In this document: piece by piece, positions 13,504 through 21,171 of the stretch
Numbering within the stretch: position 1 is the first letter of the stretch
Layout of the letters: every line of letters starts with the position of its first letter
Assembly: GCA_038248655.1 (NCBI GenBank)
Contig: JBBRXG010000048.1
Coordinates: 1-21,714, forward strand
Length of the DNA: 21,714 nucleotides
Direction of reading: 5' to 3'
Source of the DNA: DATBLE01 sp038248655
Lineage (GTDB): Bacteria; Actinomycetota; Thermoleophilia; Gaiellales; Gaiellaceae
Notes under the pieces: model-generated
Database searches by the model: none
What the model was told of the DNA's origin: nothing
The model's input: the letters and a program-made list of their open reading frames with translations, nothing else
Program-made: the position numbers and the translations under genes

Positions 13504-13830
13504 TCAGGAGCTGTACCCGAGCCAGCGCCGGTAGGCGGCCGCAACGCGTCCGAGGTTGCTTTCCGGCTCGAAGACGACATCGACCAGGGACACCTCGAAG
13601 CGCCGGCTGTCTCGTTCGCACACCGCGATCAGTCCTCGCCGTACGTCCGGCCCTTCAGTCACTCCGATCACGCGAATCGGGGTGCCGACCACCCTGGCGA
13701 CTTCGCCGATCTCGAGCGCGTCTTCGGCGCCGACGAGGAGGCTTCCGAGCTGCTCTTCGTCGTTGTAGCAATCGACGGTCAACTCCTCGATCAGAGAATC
13801 AAGCGCGGCCGGAGTGGCGAGGTCGTTCAG
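13504..13830 (-). CDS. small acidic protein, related to proteins labelled calcium-binding
   Basis: The conserved part reads LIEELTVDCYNDEEQLGSLL, then 'VVGTPIRVIGVTEGPDVRRGLIAVCERDSRRFEVSLVDVVFE' and ends 'AAYRRWLGYSS'. The pattern 'LIEEaTVDcYNEeEQ ... aYr.WLG' belongs to a small family often annotated as calcium-binding protein, though I see no EF-hand. The first ordinary start (TTG 13782) cuts into the conserved helix. The frame is open further back to CTG at 13830, which overlaps the TGA of the DUF6398 gene (CTGA), giving about 108 residues. I prefer the longer form but the start is uncertain. It is translationally linked to the DUF6398 gene. Confidence 0.65.
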   Translation of the reverse strand: MNDLATPAALDSLIEELTVDCYNDEEQLGSLLVGAEDALEIGEVARVVGTPIRVIGVTEGPDVRRGLIAVCERDSRRFEVSLVDVVFEPESNLGRVAAAYRRWLGYSS

Positions 13831-14363
13831 GCGGCCTGCCGTCCGTCGAAGTCGGGGATCAGCCCCAACCGCCGCGCCTCGGCCTGGACCTCGTGTGGAA
13901 GCAGCCGCGCGTCGACCATGACCCCGTTCACGGTGATTATCCAGGCGAACGGGTTTTGCTCCAGCACGCTCTGCCTGGTCAGTTCCGGTTCGTACCAGGA
14001 GAGCCCAAGCAGCGTCCGGATCCGGGTGGACTTGTTCGCCATGGTGCTCTTCGGAACCCCGATGCGGTCGGCGAGCTCGTCGGCGCGAAGGTGCGGCGGC
14101 TGCGACTTGTCGAAGAGAAAGTTGATCCAGCCGACCGTGTAGACGACACCGGCCGCCCAGATCCGCGGCTCGCCGCGGTCAAGCGGCGACGGTCGCTTGC
14201 AGGCGAGGCGAACGGCAAGCGTTCGGCACAGACTCGCGTACTCCGCGTCGATGTGCTCGTGACAGACCTTGTCTGTGACAGCCACGATCGCAGCCACCCG
14301 CTCGCGCAGCGCGATCGGCACCGAGCGTTCCACTTCCCGAGTCGGAGTGTCAGACGCAGCCAT
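13827..14363 (-). CDS. DUF6398-like protein
   Basis: 178 residues from the ATG at 14363 (a GTG at 14405 is possible but has no better signals). The core 'VTDKVCHEHIDAEYASLCRTLAVRLACKRPSPLDRGEPRIWAAGVVYTVGWINFLFD' matches DUF6398, and 'ADELADRIGVPKSTMANKSTRIRTLLG' is a helix-turn-helix-like segment that the family shares. A C-terminal extension (PFAWIITVNGVMVDARLLPHEVQAEARRLGLIPDFD) follows. The function of the family is not known; the HTH-like segment suggests nucleic-acid contact. It sits 85 bases downstream of the primase-helicase on the same strand and is coupled to the small acidic protein. Confidence 0.75.
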   Translation of the reverse strand: MAASDTPTREVERSVPIALRERVAAIVAVTDKVCHEHIDAEYASLCRTLAVRLACKRPSPLDRGEPRIWAAGVVYTVGWINFLFDKSQPPHLRADELADRIGVPKSTMANKSTRIRTLLGLSWYEPELTRQSVLEQNPFAWIITVNGVMVDARLLPHEVQAEARRLGLIPDFDGRQAA

Positions 14364-14447
14364 CCACTCAGGATTGCGCAGCGCTCGGACGGGTCGCCTC
14401 CGCACGTGGCCGGGCGAGCGTCTCGTCCGGAAGCTCGACAGAGATCG

Positions 14448-16833
14448 TCATGAGTCCAGCATCGGAACCGTGAGCTGAGACGGGCGCGCGGTGCGTTTCG
14501 CATGGCCGCAGAATCCGAGTGTCTTGTAGGTCGCAAGGCGGCGTGTGAGCATTGCACGAAGCACCGGAACGCGGACGTCGGCGTAGTCGTAGACGCGAAC
14601 CGCCGTCTTTCGTTCATGTGCGCGCATCAGGCGACCGCTGTACTGGACGATGCGTCCCTTGAACGACACGGGGAAGGCGAGGAAGAGCGTGTCGAGCTGG
14701 GGACAGTCGAAGCCCTCGCCCAGGAACTGGCCGGTTGCGATCACGACGAGGGGCTCATCATGGGGCGTTGCCTCGATCTGCTCGATGATCGCTGCTCGCG
14801 CACGCTTGCCCAGTCCACCCTCGAGGACGAACGGGGACAGGCCTCCGTCTCTCAGCCCGTCGGCGAGCGCCTGACAGTGTTGTTTCCATTGGCTGAGCAC
14901 TAGGCACCGCCTGTTCTCGGCGACGGCCCGGAGGACGTCGCCGCAGACGAGCATCGAGCGTGGCTCGTCCTCGACCAGTTGCCGGAAAAGTTCCTGGATT
15001 GGCGTGTCTGCAGCATCCGCTGCTGCGAACTCGGTTTCTCGCACTTCGAGTTCGAGGCGGATGTCACCGGCCGGGCCTTCGCTCTGGCTGATCCGATGGC
15101 GAATCGGGCCACACTGCATCGTGATGATGTCCTCGAGACCGTCTCGCCGATAGGGCGTCGCAGTGAGGCCGAGGAAGTGCCGAGCGGCTGCTCGTCGGAC
15201 CGATGCTTCGAATGAGACCGCCGGGAGGTGGTGGCACTCGTCGACGACGATCATGCCGTATCCGCTGAAGAACTCCGCGAGGTCATCGATCGCTTTGAGG
15301 CTCTGAATCATCGCTAGGTCGACGACTCCGGTGCGCCGTCGCCGGCCACCACCGACCTGCCCGATCAGTTTGGAGGGAAGACCGAGTCGCGCCTGAGCTT
15401 GCGCGCGCCATTGGTCGAGAAGCGGCTTACTGTGCGCCAGCACCAGGGTGGGCACGTTGCGTCTCGCGATGAGCGCGCACGCGATCACGGTCTTCCCGGC
15501 GCCGGGTGGAGCCACGAGCACTCCGTCGTCGTGAGTGAGCATGGCTTCGACGGCCTCGGTCTGCACTGGCGTCAGCTCGCCGTTGAATTCGAGAGCCGGC
15601 GCTGCATGGGTCACACGCGCGTCGCGGATCTCGAGCTTGCTTCCTGCTCTCTCCACCGTCGTGTCGAGTTGTTCGAGCAGGCCGCGTGGAAGGTGGAGGT
15701 GGGTGATGTCCTCCTCGTAGCAACGGATCAGTCGTGGTGTCTGGTGTGTCGAGAGGCGGAGCTTTTGGCGCTCGTAGAACAGCGGGTTGTGGATCGCGGC
15801 GAGGTGCTTCAGGTCGGCAAGGAGCGGTGGAGGCAGATCCATTCTCGGGATCGCGAGGTCAGCACCGATCGTGCATCGAATCACCGCCGGTACCCGTGGG
15901 CCGGGATTGGTTCTTGTGGTGCCGCGGAGAGATTCGCGGCCGAGCGAGAGGTTCTCGCCTTCCGCCGCCAAGTGCTCGAGGAGTTCCGTCTCGAGTCGCT
16001 TAACGGAGCTCAAGAACGCCCACTGGTCAGGCCACGGCTCGAGTGTTTCCGGGTCGAGGAACACGCTCGTGCCGGTGGTGCGGCAGCGGCCCTGCAACGG
16101 CAGGGCGATCAAGTTCCCGAACCCCTTGCGGGGGAGAAAGTCCTGACTGGGAAAGAGACGGTCATAGCTCGCCAAATCGAGCTCGGCCCGTCGCGTCATA
16201 GCCCGGCGAAGAAGGAAGGCGCCGAGACGGCGCGCCGTCCCAGCCGGGACCCGGTCGGCGAAGAAGATCCAGAGATGGGCGCCGTTGCCTGAGCGGCTCC
16301 GCTCAAGTGCCGCCGGTACTCCGTGCTCGGCACATACCTCGAACAGAGCGAGTGCGTCGGGTTCCCACGTCGTGCCATCCAGATCGCACGCGAGAAACCA
16401 GCAGCTGTCGTCCTCGAGCAGAGGGTAGATCCCGATCTCGACCCGTCCGCGGAGGTGCTCCGCGATCATCGCGTCGCTCGACGGAAGGTAAGTCTTCGGT
16501 CCGCCGTCCGCCCTGGACCACCCGCCCTCGACCGCCGGCGCATACCCGCTTCTACCGCTTCGAGCGCTCTCCCACCCGCAACGCGTAGACGTCCTGGCGG
16601 CCCCGGAAGAGACTACTGACCATAGCGACCTTCTCCGACGCCAGAGAACCGGCGTCGACGGGGGCGCTCTGCCCATCACTGCGCGGGTGCGGTTTCGCGT
16701 GTGCGGCCGCGATGGTGGTCTTGGATCCTTGGGAGAGCGCGAGCAGCGCACGCAACCGTTCGTTCTCGACTTCCAGGCGCTCGACCTCACGAATCTTCTC
16801 GTCAAGCCGTTGCTGAAGGTCGTTAGCGGACAT
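14448..16833 (-). CDS. TOTE-type primase-helicase (AEP primase plus SF2 helicase), one-base frameshift
   Basis: ATG at 16833 starts a coiled coil (residues about 5-33, LEVENERLRALLAL) and then SSLFRGRQDVYALR, the entry to the TOTE archaeo-eukaryotic primase domain. An extra base in the CCC at 16575-16577 breaks the frame; the other frame continues at once with WESARSGRSGYAPAVEGGW. In the restored 794-residue protein the primase carries CDLDG (Asp150, Asp152) and SRSGNGAHLWIFF (His186), then FGNLIALPLQG. The SF2 helicase follows: Walker A PPGAGKT (Lys near 447), DECHH (near 530), GLTATPYR, GEGFD and QYSGRLMR. All motifs needed for ATPase action are present. Without frame repair translation could only start inside, giving a helicase without an intact primase entry. 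TOTE proteins are predicted to act in conflicts with invading DNA; that role is family-level inference. Confidence 0.8.
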
Positions 16834-17185
16834 GCCCGGAATAGTCAGGGACCCTAGCGTCGGGGCCAGCCAGCATCGACGCGCCGACGTACCGGTTTTG
16901 TCATTCCCTGATGGCCTCCGTCGGCAATCCGCCCGAGTACCTCCCTATTCAGGAGGTGCTCTGCGGCGGTAGAACAGGCTGTTCAAGCCAGACCGGAATC
17001 GGGGTCGAAGGGATGAACACGCGGGCAGCGGCTGAGCTGCCGGGCGTCCGGCCAGCTCGACGCCCGTCGTGCGCACGCGTGCGGGGCTCGGTACGGGCGT
17101 GCACGCAGCTTTGCAAAACGGGGCAAGCGTTCTAGTCGGCCGACTCGAGGGAGGAACCGGCGTCGAGGTGGTAGAAGGGGGGTTC
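16834..17185. other. divergent intergenic region between primase-helicase and glycosyltransferase
   Basis: About 350 bases with no gene I can support. It holds a small hairpin (ACCTCC/GGAGGT, 16939-16957, 7-base loop) and a stretch rich in CGTGCG-type words. Promoters for both divergent genes must lie here, but no clear -35/-10 pair stands out. Confidence 0.4.
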
Positions 17186-18643
17186 GTGGTGGGGTGGGAA
17201 CCAGGCGGCAGGGGGCGAGGCGGCGTCGGCGGCGGCGGTTCGCGAGCGGTTGGCCGGGTCGTTTCGGGGCTGTTTTTCTTTCCGCGTGGCGGCTCGGCGC
17301 AGGTTGCGGGGGCGCTCGCGCGGGCGCTGCCGTGCGAAGGCTGGCAGACGACCCTCGCAGTGGGCTCGCTCGGGCATCGAGGGGTGCTGACGAACGCGGC
17401 CGACTTCTTCGAGGGGATCGAGGTCGAGGCGGTCGACTACTCGCCCGCACTCGAGCTGGCCGATCCGCTCGCGGCGCCGATACCGTTCCAACCGTCCTAC
17501 GAGGACCGGCCGGGCGCGCCAGACCGCGTCTTTGCCGATGTCGGTGATGCCGCCTACGAGCGGTTCGTCAGCGTCTGGATCGAGCTGCTCGGGCGCGCCG
17601 GCGCGGAGCAAGCCGATCTGCTTCATCTCCACCACCTGACGCCGGCGAATGAGGCGGCCGCGCGTGCGTTTGGCTCAGTGCCGGTGCTCGGTCAGCTGCA
17701 CGGCACCGAGCTCGCGTTGCTGCGAGCGATCCAGGCGGGGCCGCCGCCGGGCTGGCGTTACGCGTCCCGGTGGGCGGCGCGGTTTCGTGGCTGGGCGCAG
17801 CAGTGCACGCTGGTTGTTGTGCCGCCCGGGGCCGAGGCCGAGGCGGCCCTGCTGCTCGGGGTCGAGCGGGGACGACTTCGGAGCCTGCCGAGCGGCGTCG
17901 ACCTCGACCGCTTCAGGGTGCGTCCGCTCACTGGTGAAGCGCGGCTCGCCTTCTGGCGGCGCTGGCTGGTCGAGCAGCCCGAGGGGTGGGACGAACGCGG
18001 TCGCCCCGGCAGCGTCGCCTACAGCGAGGATGACCTCGCTCCCTTCCTCGCCGGCGGCCCGGTCTTCCTCTATATGGGCCGCTACACGGCGGTCAAGCGG
18101 CTGCCGCCCCTGATCGCTGCGCACGCGCGTGCGGTCGAGCGGCTCGACAGCCCCTTGCCGCTCGTGCTGGTGGGCGGTCATCCGGGCGAGTGGGAGGGCG
18201 AGCATCCACTCGCGACCGCCCGCAGGCTCGGGAACCGCCAGGTCTTCCTTGCCGGCTGGCACCCGCACGAGCAGCTGCCGCAGGCGCTGAACGCGGCCGA
18301 CCTGCTCGTCCTGCCCTCGGTCGCGGAGGCCTTCGGGCTGGTGCTTGTCGAGGCGATGGCCTGCGGGCTGCCGGTGATCGCCTGCCGCACACACGGACCG
18401 GCGAAACTCGTTGCCGACGGCAAAACCGGCTGGCTGATCCCGCCCGACGATCAGGACAGCCTCATCAACGCCCTCGTCGCGGCCGCCACCAACCAGCAAG
18501 AGCGGCAGGCACGCGGACGGCACGCCCAAGTTGAGAGTCGCCATCACGGCTGGCCAGCGACCATCCGCCAGCTCACCCTCCTCTACGACGAGGTCGCCGC
18601 GCTCGCTCCCAGCCGGCTGACGGCGCGAGCGCAACCCAGCTGA
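17186..18643 (+). CDS. GT4-family glycosyltransferase
   Basis: About 485 residues from GTG at 17186, which has GAAGGGGGG upstream; GTG at 17189 is equivalent, and the Gly/Arg-rich first 20 residues may not be real. The N-terminal GT-B domain begins 'VVSGLFFFPRGGSAQVAGALARALP', with the acceptor-side loop GGSAQV, and contains 'LGQLHGTELALL'. The C-terminal donor-binding domain shows 'PVFLYMGRYTAVKRLPPLI', 'QVFLAGWHPHEQLPQALNAADLLVLPS' and the E-x7-E motif in 'EAFGLVLVEAMACGLPVIA'. It should transfer a sugar from an NDP-sugar to a lipid or glycan at the cytoplasmic face. No other glycan genes are nearby, so the acceptor is unknown. Confidence 0.85.
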   Translation: MVGWEPGGRGRGGVGGGGSRAVGRVVSGLFFFPRGGSAQVAGALARALPCEGWQTTLAVGSLGHRGVLTNAADFFEGIEVEAVDYSPALELADPLAAPIPFQPSYEDRPGAPDRVFADVGDAAYERFVSVWIELLGRAGAEQADLLHLHHLTPANEAAARAFGSVPVLGQLHGTELALLRAIQAGPPPGWRYASRWAARFRGWAQQCTLVVVPPGAEAEAALLLGVERGRLRSLPSGVDLDRFRVRPLTGEARLAFWRRWLVEQPEGWDERGRPGSVAYSEDDLAPFLAGGPVFLYMGRYTAVKRLPPLIAAHARAVERLDSPLPLVLVGGHPGEWEGEHPLATARRLGNRQVFLAGWHPHEQLPQALNAADLLVLPSVAEAFGLVLVEAMACGLPVIACRTHGPAKLVADGKTGWLIPPDDQDSLINALVAAATNQQERQARGRHAQVESRHHGWPATIRQLTLLYDEVAALAPSRLTARAQPS

Positions 18644-18654
18644 CGGCGCGAGCG
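18616..18654. repeat. short direct repeat at the end of the glycosyltransferase gene
   Basis: GCTGACGGCGCGAGCG occurs at 18616-18631 and again at 18639-18654. The stop codon of the gene is the TGA inside the second copy, so the C-terminus was probably set by a small duplication. Confidence 0.55.
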
Positions 18655-18773
18655 AGCCTCAAATCGCCCACGCATGAACGCTCTCTCCCGCCGCCGAGCG
18701 CCCCGCACGAGCTCGAACGTTCTTGCCTCGAGCCGCATAGACTCAAGCGTCAATCACGACGAGGAGGACGCTG

Positions 18774-18974
18774 ATGGCCGGGAAGATCGAGATTCGCAAG
18801 AGCGGCGAGAGGTTCCGCTTCGTCGTCCTCAACCGAAGCGGCGAGAAGCTGTTGCAGAGCGGACAGTTCGACGACAAGGCGAGCACGAAGCGGGCCGCAT
18901 CTTCACTGGTAAGGGCAGTCAGCGGCGCGGAGATCCTCGACACGACCAAAGCCGACGTCACCGCAAAGAAGTAG
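18774..18974 (+). CDS. YegP/DUF1508-like small protein
   Basis: 66 residues from the ATG at 18774 with GAGGAGGAC upstream. The sequence 'MAGKIEIRKSGERFRFVVLNRSGEKLLQSGQFDDKASTKRAASSLVRAV' matches one DUF1508 repeat: strand, 'FRF.v..~nGe.il.s..y..k..a..~i.sv'. Such single-repeat forms are common and of unknown function; in the literature the family is loosely linked to stress tolerance. Monocistronic by appearance. Confidence 0.75.
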   Translation: MAGKIEIRKSGERFRFVVLNRSGEKLLQSGQFDDKASTKRAASSLVRAVSGAEILDTTKADVTAKK

Positions 18975-19535
18975 CGCGTGTCGCCCCAGGGTATGCACCA
19001 ATCGCATCCGGCTCACTATCCTCGGGTGCGACCGTTTACTCGCGCCGTTCATTAAACCTCGCGAAGCTCATCGAGAGAAGCCGCCGTGTTCGGACGGCCC
19101 GGGGAAAAGCTCGGCATCGTCGATGCAGTCCTGCTCGCGTCGCGCGTGCGGCGGCGTTGAAGATCGCCTCTTTGGCCGCAGCCTACGGATCATCGATGTC
19201 AGCGAGAGCAGGCCGTCGACGAGCACGGGCGCTTGACAGCAATCAATGTCTTCCTGTAGCCAATCGCGTCGATGCCCGGTCGGGGTGCTGATGATGACGC
19301 TGTCGGATATGGTGTTCCACGGTTGTGCAAGGCTGATGCACGGTGACCTCTGAACCCACGAGGAACCCGTCCCTGAGCGTGAGTCGCCGCGGAGGCGGCC
19401 GTTTCGGCCCAAGAGCGAGAGTCTCGCGTCCTCCAGCGCAGCGTGAGTCGGCGGCACCGCCGTGACGGTTTCGGACGCTAGCGTGCTCGAAGTGATCGGG
19501 ACCTGAGCGACCGAGGCGGGGGCGAGAGTCGACCG
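18975..19535. other. 560-base region without a supported gene
   Basis: No reading frame here has a convincing start signal or recognisable product on either strand. The middle (about 19080-19340) has lower GC and frames that look like decayed coding sequence, but I cannot assign a family. The right part (19377-19474) contains the twin stem-loop repeats listed separately. The promoter of the L,D-transpeptidase gene should lie near the end. Confidence 0.5.
19377..19474. repeat. two imperfect stem-loop repeats with covarying stems
   Basis: Copy 1 (19377-19407) and copy 2 (19441-19474) both begin GCGTGAGTC and end GTTTCGG. Between these ends copy 1 has GCCGC-GGAG-GCGGC and copy 2 has GGCGG-CA-CCGCC. 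The stems differ in sequence but each pairs perfectly. A small CGAGA-G-TCTCG palindrome lies between them and CGCTAGCG follows. Confidence 0.6.
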
Positions 19536-21128
19536 ATGATGCGAGCGCGCGTCTGGGTGGTGACGGCCGGATTGGCCGGGCTGGTGTTCGGCGGGTTGGC
19601 CGGGGCGGCCCTGCTCGCGTGGCCGACTGTGCGGCTCGGTGGCAGCGGCGATGCGCTGGCTCGCATTGCGCTGCCCGGCTTCGCCGGCCGGGTGGCCGCC
19701 GTCGATGTTCGTACGCGCGATGGGGCACGGGTGCCGGTGCGATTGCGGCAGGGAACGCTGTGGCCGTTGCGCAAGCTCGACGGCGGCGAGCGGTTGACGA
19801 TCGAGCTGACCGTGCGGCGCCCGGGCTGGGCGGGCTGGCTTGTCGGGCGCAGCGAGCGGCACAGCTTCACGGTCGAGACGCCGCGCGCACATCTGCTCGG
19901 CCGCTGGCTACAGGTGAAGGACGGCGCCCCGGTCACGGTCGCTTTCGACAGACGGGTCAGCCTCGTCTCGCTTGGGCAGAAAGCTGTGCTGCGGCTGGGC
20001 ACGCCGCGGGCCGTCGTCGCGCTCGGCGTCGTCGCGCGCGGACGGCAGGCCGCCGGGACCGTCGAGGTGGCGGTCGCGGTGCGCTCCTGGGAGCGGCTGC
20101 CCGCGCCCGTGCGGGTGAGCTGGTTCCCGGCGCGGCCGTATCCGCAACTGCTCGCCGAGCCGAAGCCCGGCGCCGTCCTCGCGCCCGGTCGGCAGCTCAC
20201 TCTGACGTTTTCCAGCCGGGTCGAGGATGTGCTCGGCGCGCGCCGTCCGCGGCTTACGCCGGCAACGCCGGGCCGCTGGCGGTCCCTCGATGCGCACACG
20301 CTTGCGTTCCAGCCGAGCGGGCTCGGCTTCGCGCTTGGGACGAAGGTGCGGGTCGTCCTGCCGCGCGGCGTCGGCCGGGCGGGCCAGACGGGCGCCGCGC
20401 TCACGCACGTCTTTCAGTGGCAGGTGCCGGCCGGCTCGACGCTGCGGCTGCAGCAGCTGCTCGCACAGCTCGGCTACCTGCCGCTCGTCTGGCAGCCGGC
20501 CGCCGGTCTCGCACCGTCGTCGGCGCGGGCGCAGCTCGCCGCCGCGATCGCGCCGCCGCCGGGACGGTTCTCCTGGCGCTACCCGAACACCCCGGCCGAG
20601 CTGCGCGCGCTCTGGCAGGTGGGCCAGCCGAACCAGATCACGCGCGGCGCGGTGATGACGTTCGAGCACGATCGCGGGCTCGCCGTCGACGCGCTCCCCG
20701 GCCCGCGCGTCTGGAAGCAGCTGCTCGCCGACGCGATCGTCAGGAGGCGCCGTGACGGCGGCTACAGCTACGTCTATGTGCACCGCAGGCTGCCTCAGTC
20801 GCTGAACCTCTGGCACGACGGGCGCACGATTCTCAGCTCTCCCGGCAACACCGGCGTCCCGTCCGCCCCGACCCAGCTCGGCACCTTCCCGGTGTTCGAA
20901 CACATCGCGGTCGGCACGATGAGCGGCACCAACCCGAACGGTTCCCGCTACAACGACCCGGGCATCCGCTACATCAGCTACTTCCACGGCGGCGACGCGA
21001 TCCACGCCTTCAACCGCGCCTCCTTCGGGACGCCGCAGAGCCTCGGCTGCGTCGAGCTCCCACTCGTCTCCGCCGCCAAGGTCTGGCCCTACACACCGAT
21101 TGGCACACTTGTCACGATCGAGAACTGA
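19536..21128 (+). CDS. exported L,D-transpeptidase (YkuD domain) with Ig-like and peptidoglycan-binding-like regions
   Basis: 530 residues from the ATG at 19536 (an ATG at 19539 is equally possible). The N-terminus VWVVTAGLAGLVFGGLAGAALLAW is a membrane anchor or signal. About residues 35-300 are beta-rich Ig-like modules (LTIELTVRRPGW, LTLTFSSRVEDVLG). A short helical region 'LRLQQLLAQLGYLPLVW' and 'AVMTFEHDRGLAVDALPGPRVWKQL' resembles a peptidoglycan-binding fold. The YkuD domain ends with His490 and 'SLGCVELP' containing Cys505, the nucleophile. The usual motif is S/T-H-G-C; here the His is Leu. The enzyme should form 3-3 cross-links in peptidoglycan or attach proteins to it, outside the membrane. 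Confidence 0.85.
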   Translation: MMRARVWVVTAGLAGLVFGGLAGAALLAWPTVRLGGSGDALARIALPGFAGRVAAVDVRTRDGARVPVRLRQGTLWPLRKLDGGERLTIELTVRRPGWAGWLVGRSERHSFTVETPRAHLLGRWLQVKDGAPVTVAFDRRVSLVSLGQKAVLRLGTPRAVVALGVVARGRQAAGTVEVAVAVRSWERLPAPVRVSWFPARPYPQLLAEPKPGAVLAPGRQLTLTFSSRVEDVLGARRPRLTPATPGRWRSLDAHTLAFQPSGLGFALGTKVRVVLPRGVGRAGQTGAALTHVFQWQVPAGSTLRLQQLLAQLGYLPLVWQPAAGLAPSSARAQLAAAIAPPPGRFSWRYPNTPAELRALWQVGQPNQITRGAVMTFEHDRGLAVDALPGPRVWKQLLADAIVRRRRDGGYSYVYVHRRLPQSLNLWHDGRTILSSPGNTGVPSAPTQLGTFPVFEHIAVGTMSGTNPNGSRYNDPGIRYISYFHGGDAIHAFNRASFGTPQSLGCVELPLVSAAKVWPYTPIGTLVTIEN

Positions 21129-21171
21129 GCCGGACCGCTCGCCGCTCGCCGCTCGTACTCTTTGGGTGACG

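Noticed and set aside
16939..16957. Small hairpin between primase-helicase and glycosyltransferase as a terminator
   Set aside because: It lies between two divergent gene starts, where no terminator is needed, and has only 6 pairs with no T-run.
16911..17135. A 74-codon plus-strand frame before the glycosyltransferase
   Set aside because: It has no ribosome binding site and no recognisable features; composition fits non-coding GC-rich DNA.
18616..18654. Direct repeat at the glycosyltransferase end as an attachment site
   Set aside because: The copies are only 23 bases apart and no intact integrase or tRNA is nearby; a small local duplication explains it.
19068..19892. A 274-codon minus-strand frame over the intergenic region and the transpeptidase start
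   Set aside because: Its 5' half is antisense to the transpeptidase signal peptide and its remainder shows no family; possibly some decayed coding sequence, but not supportable.
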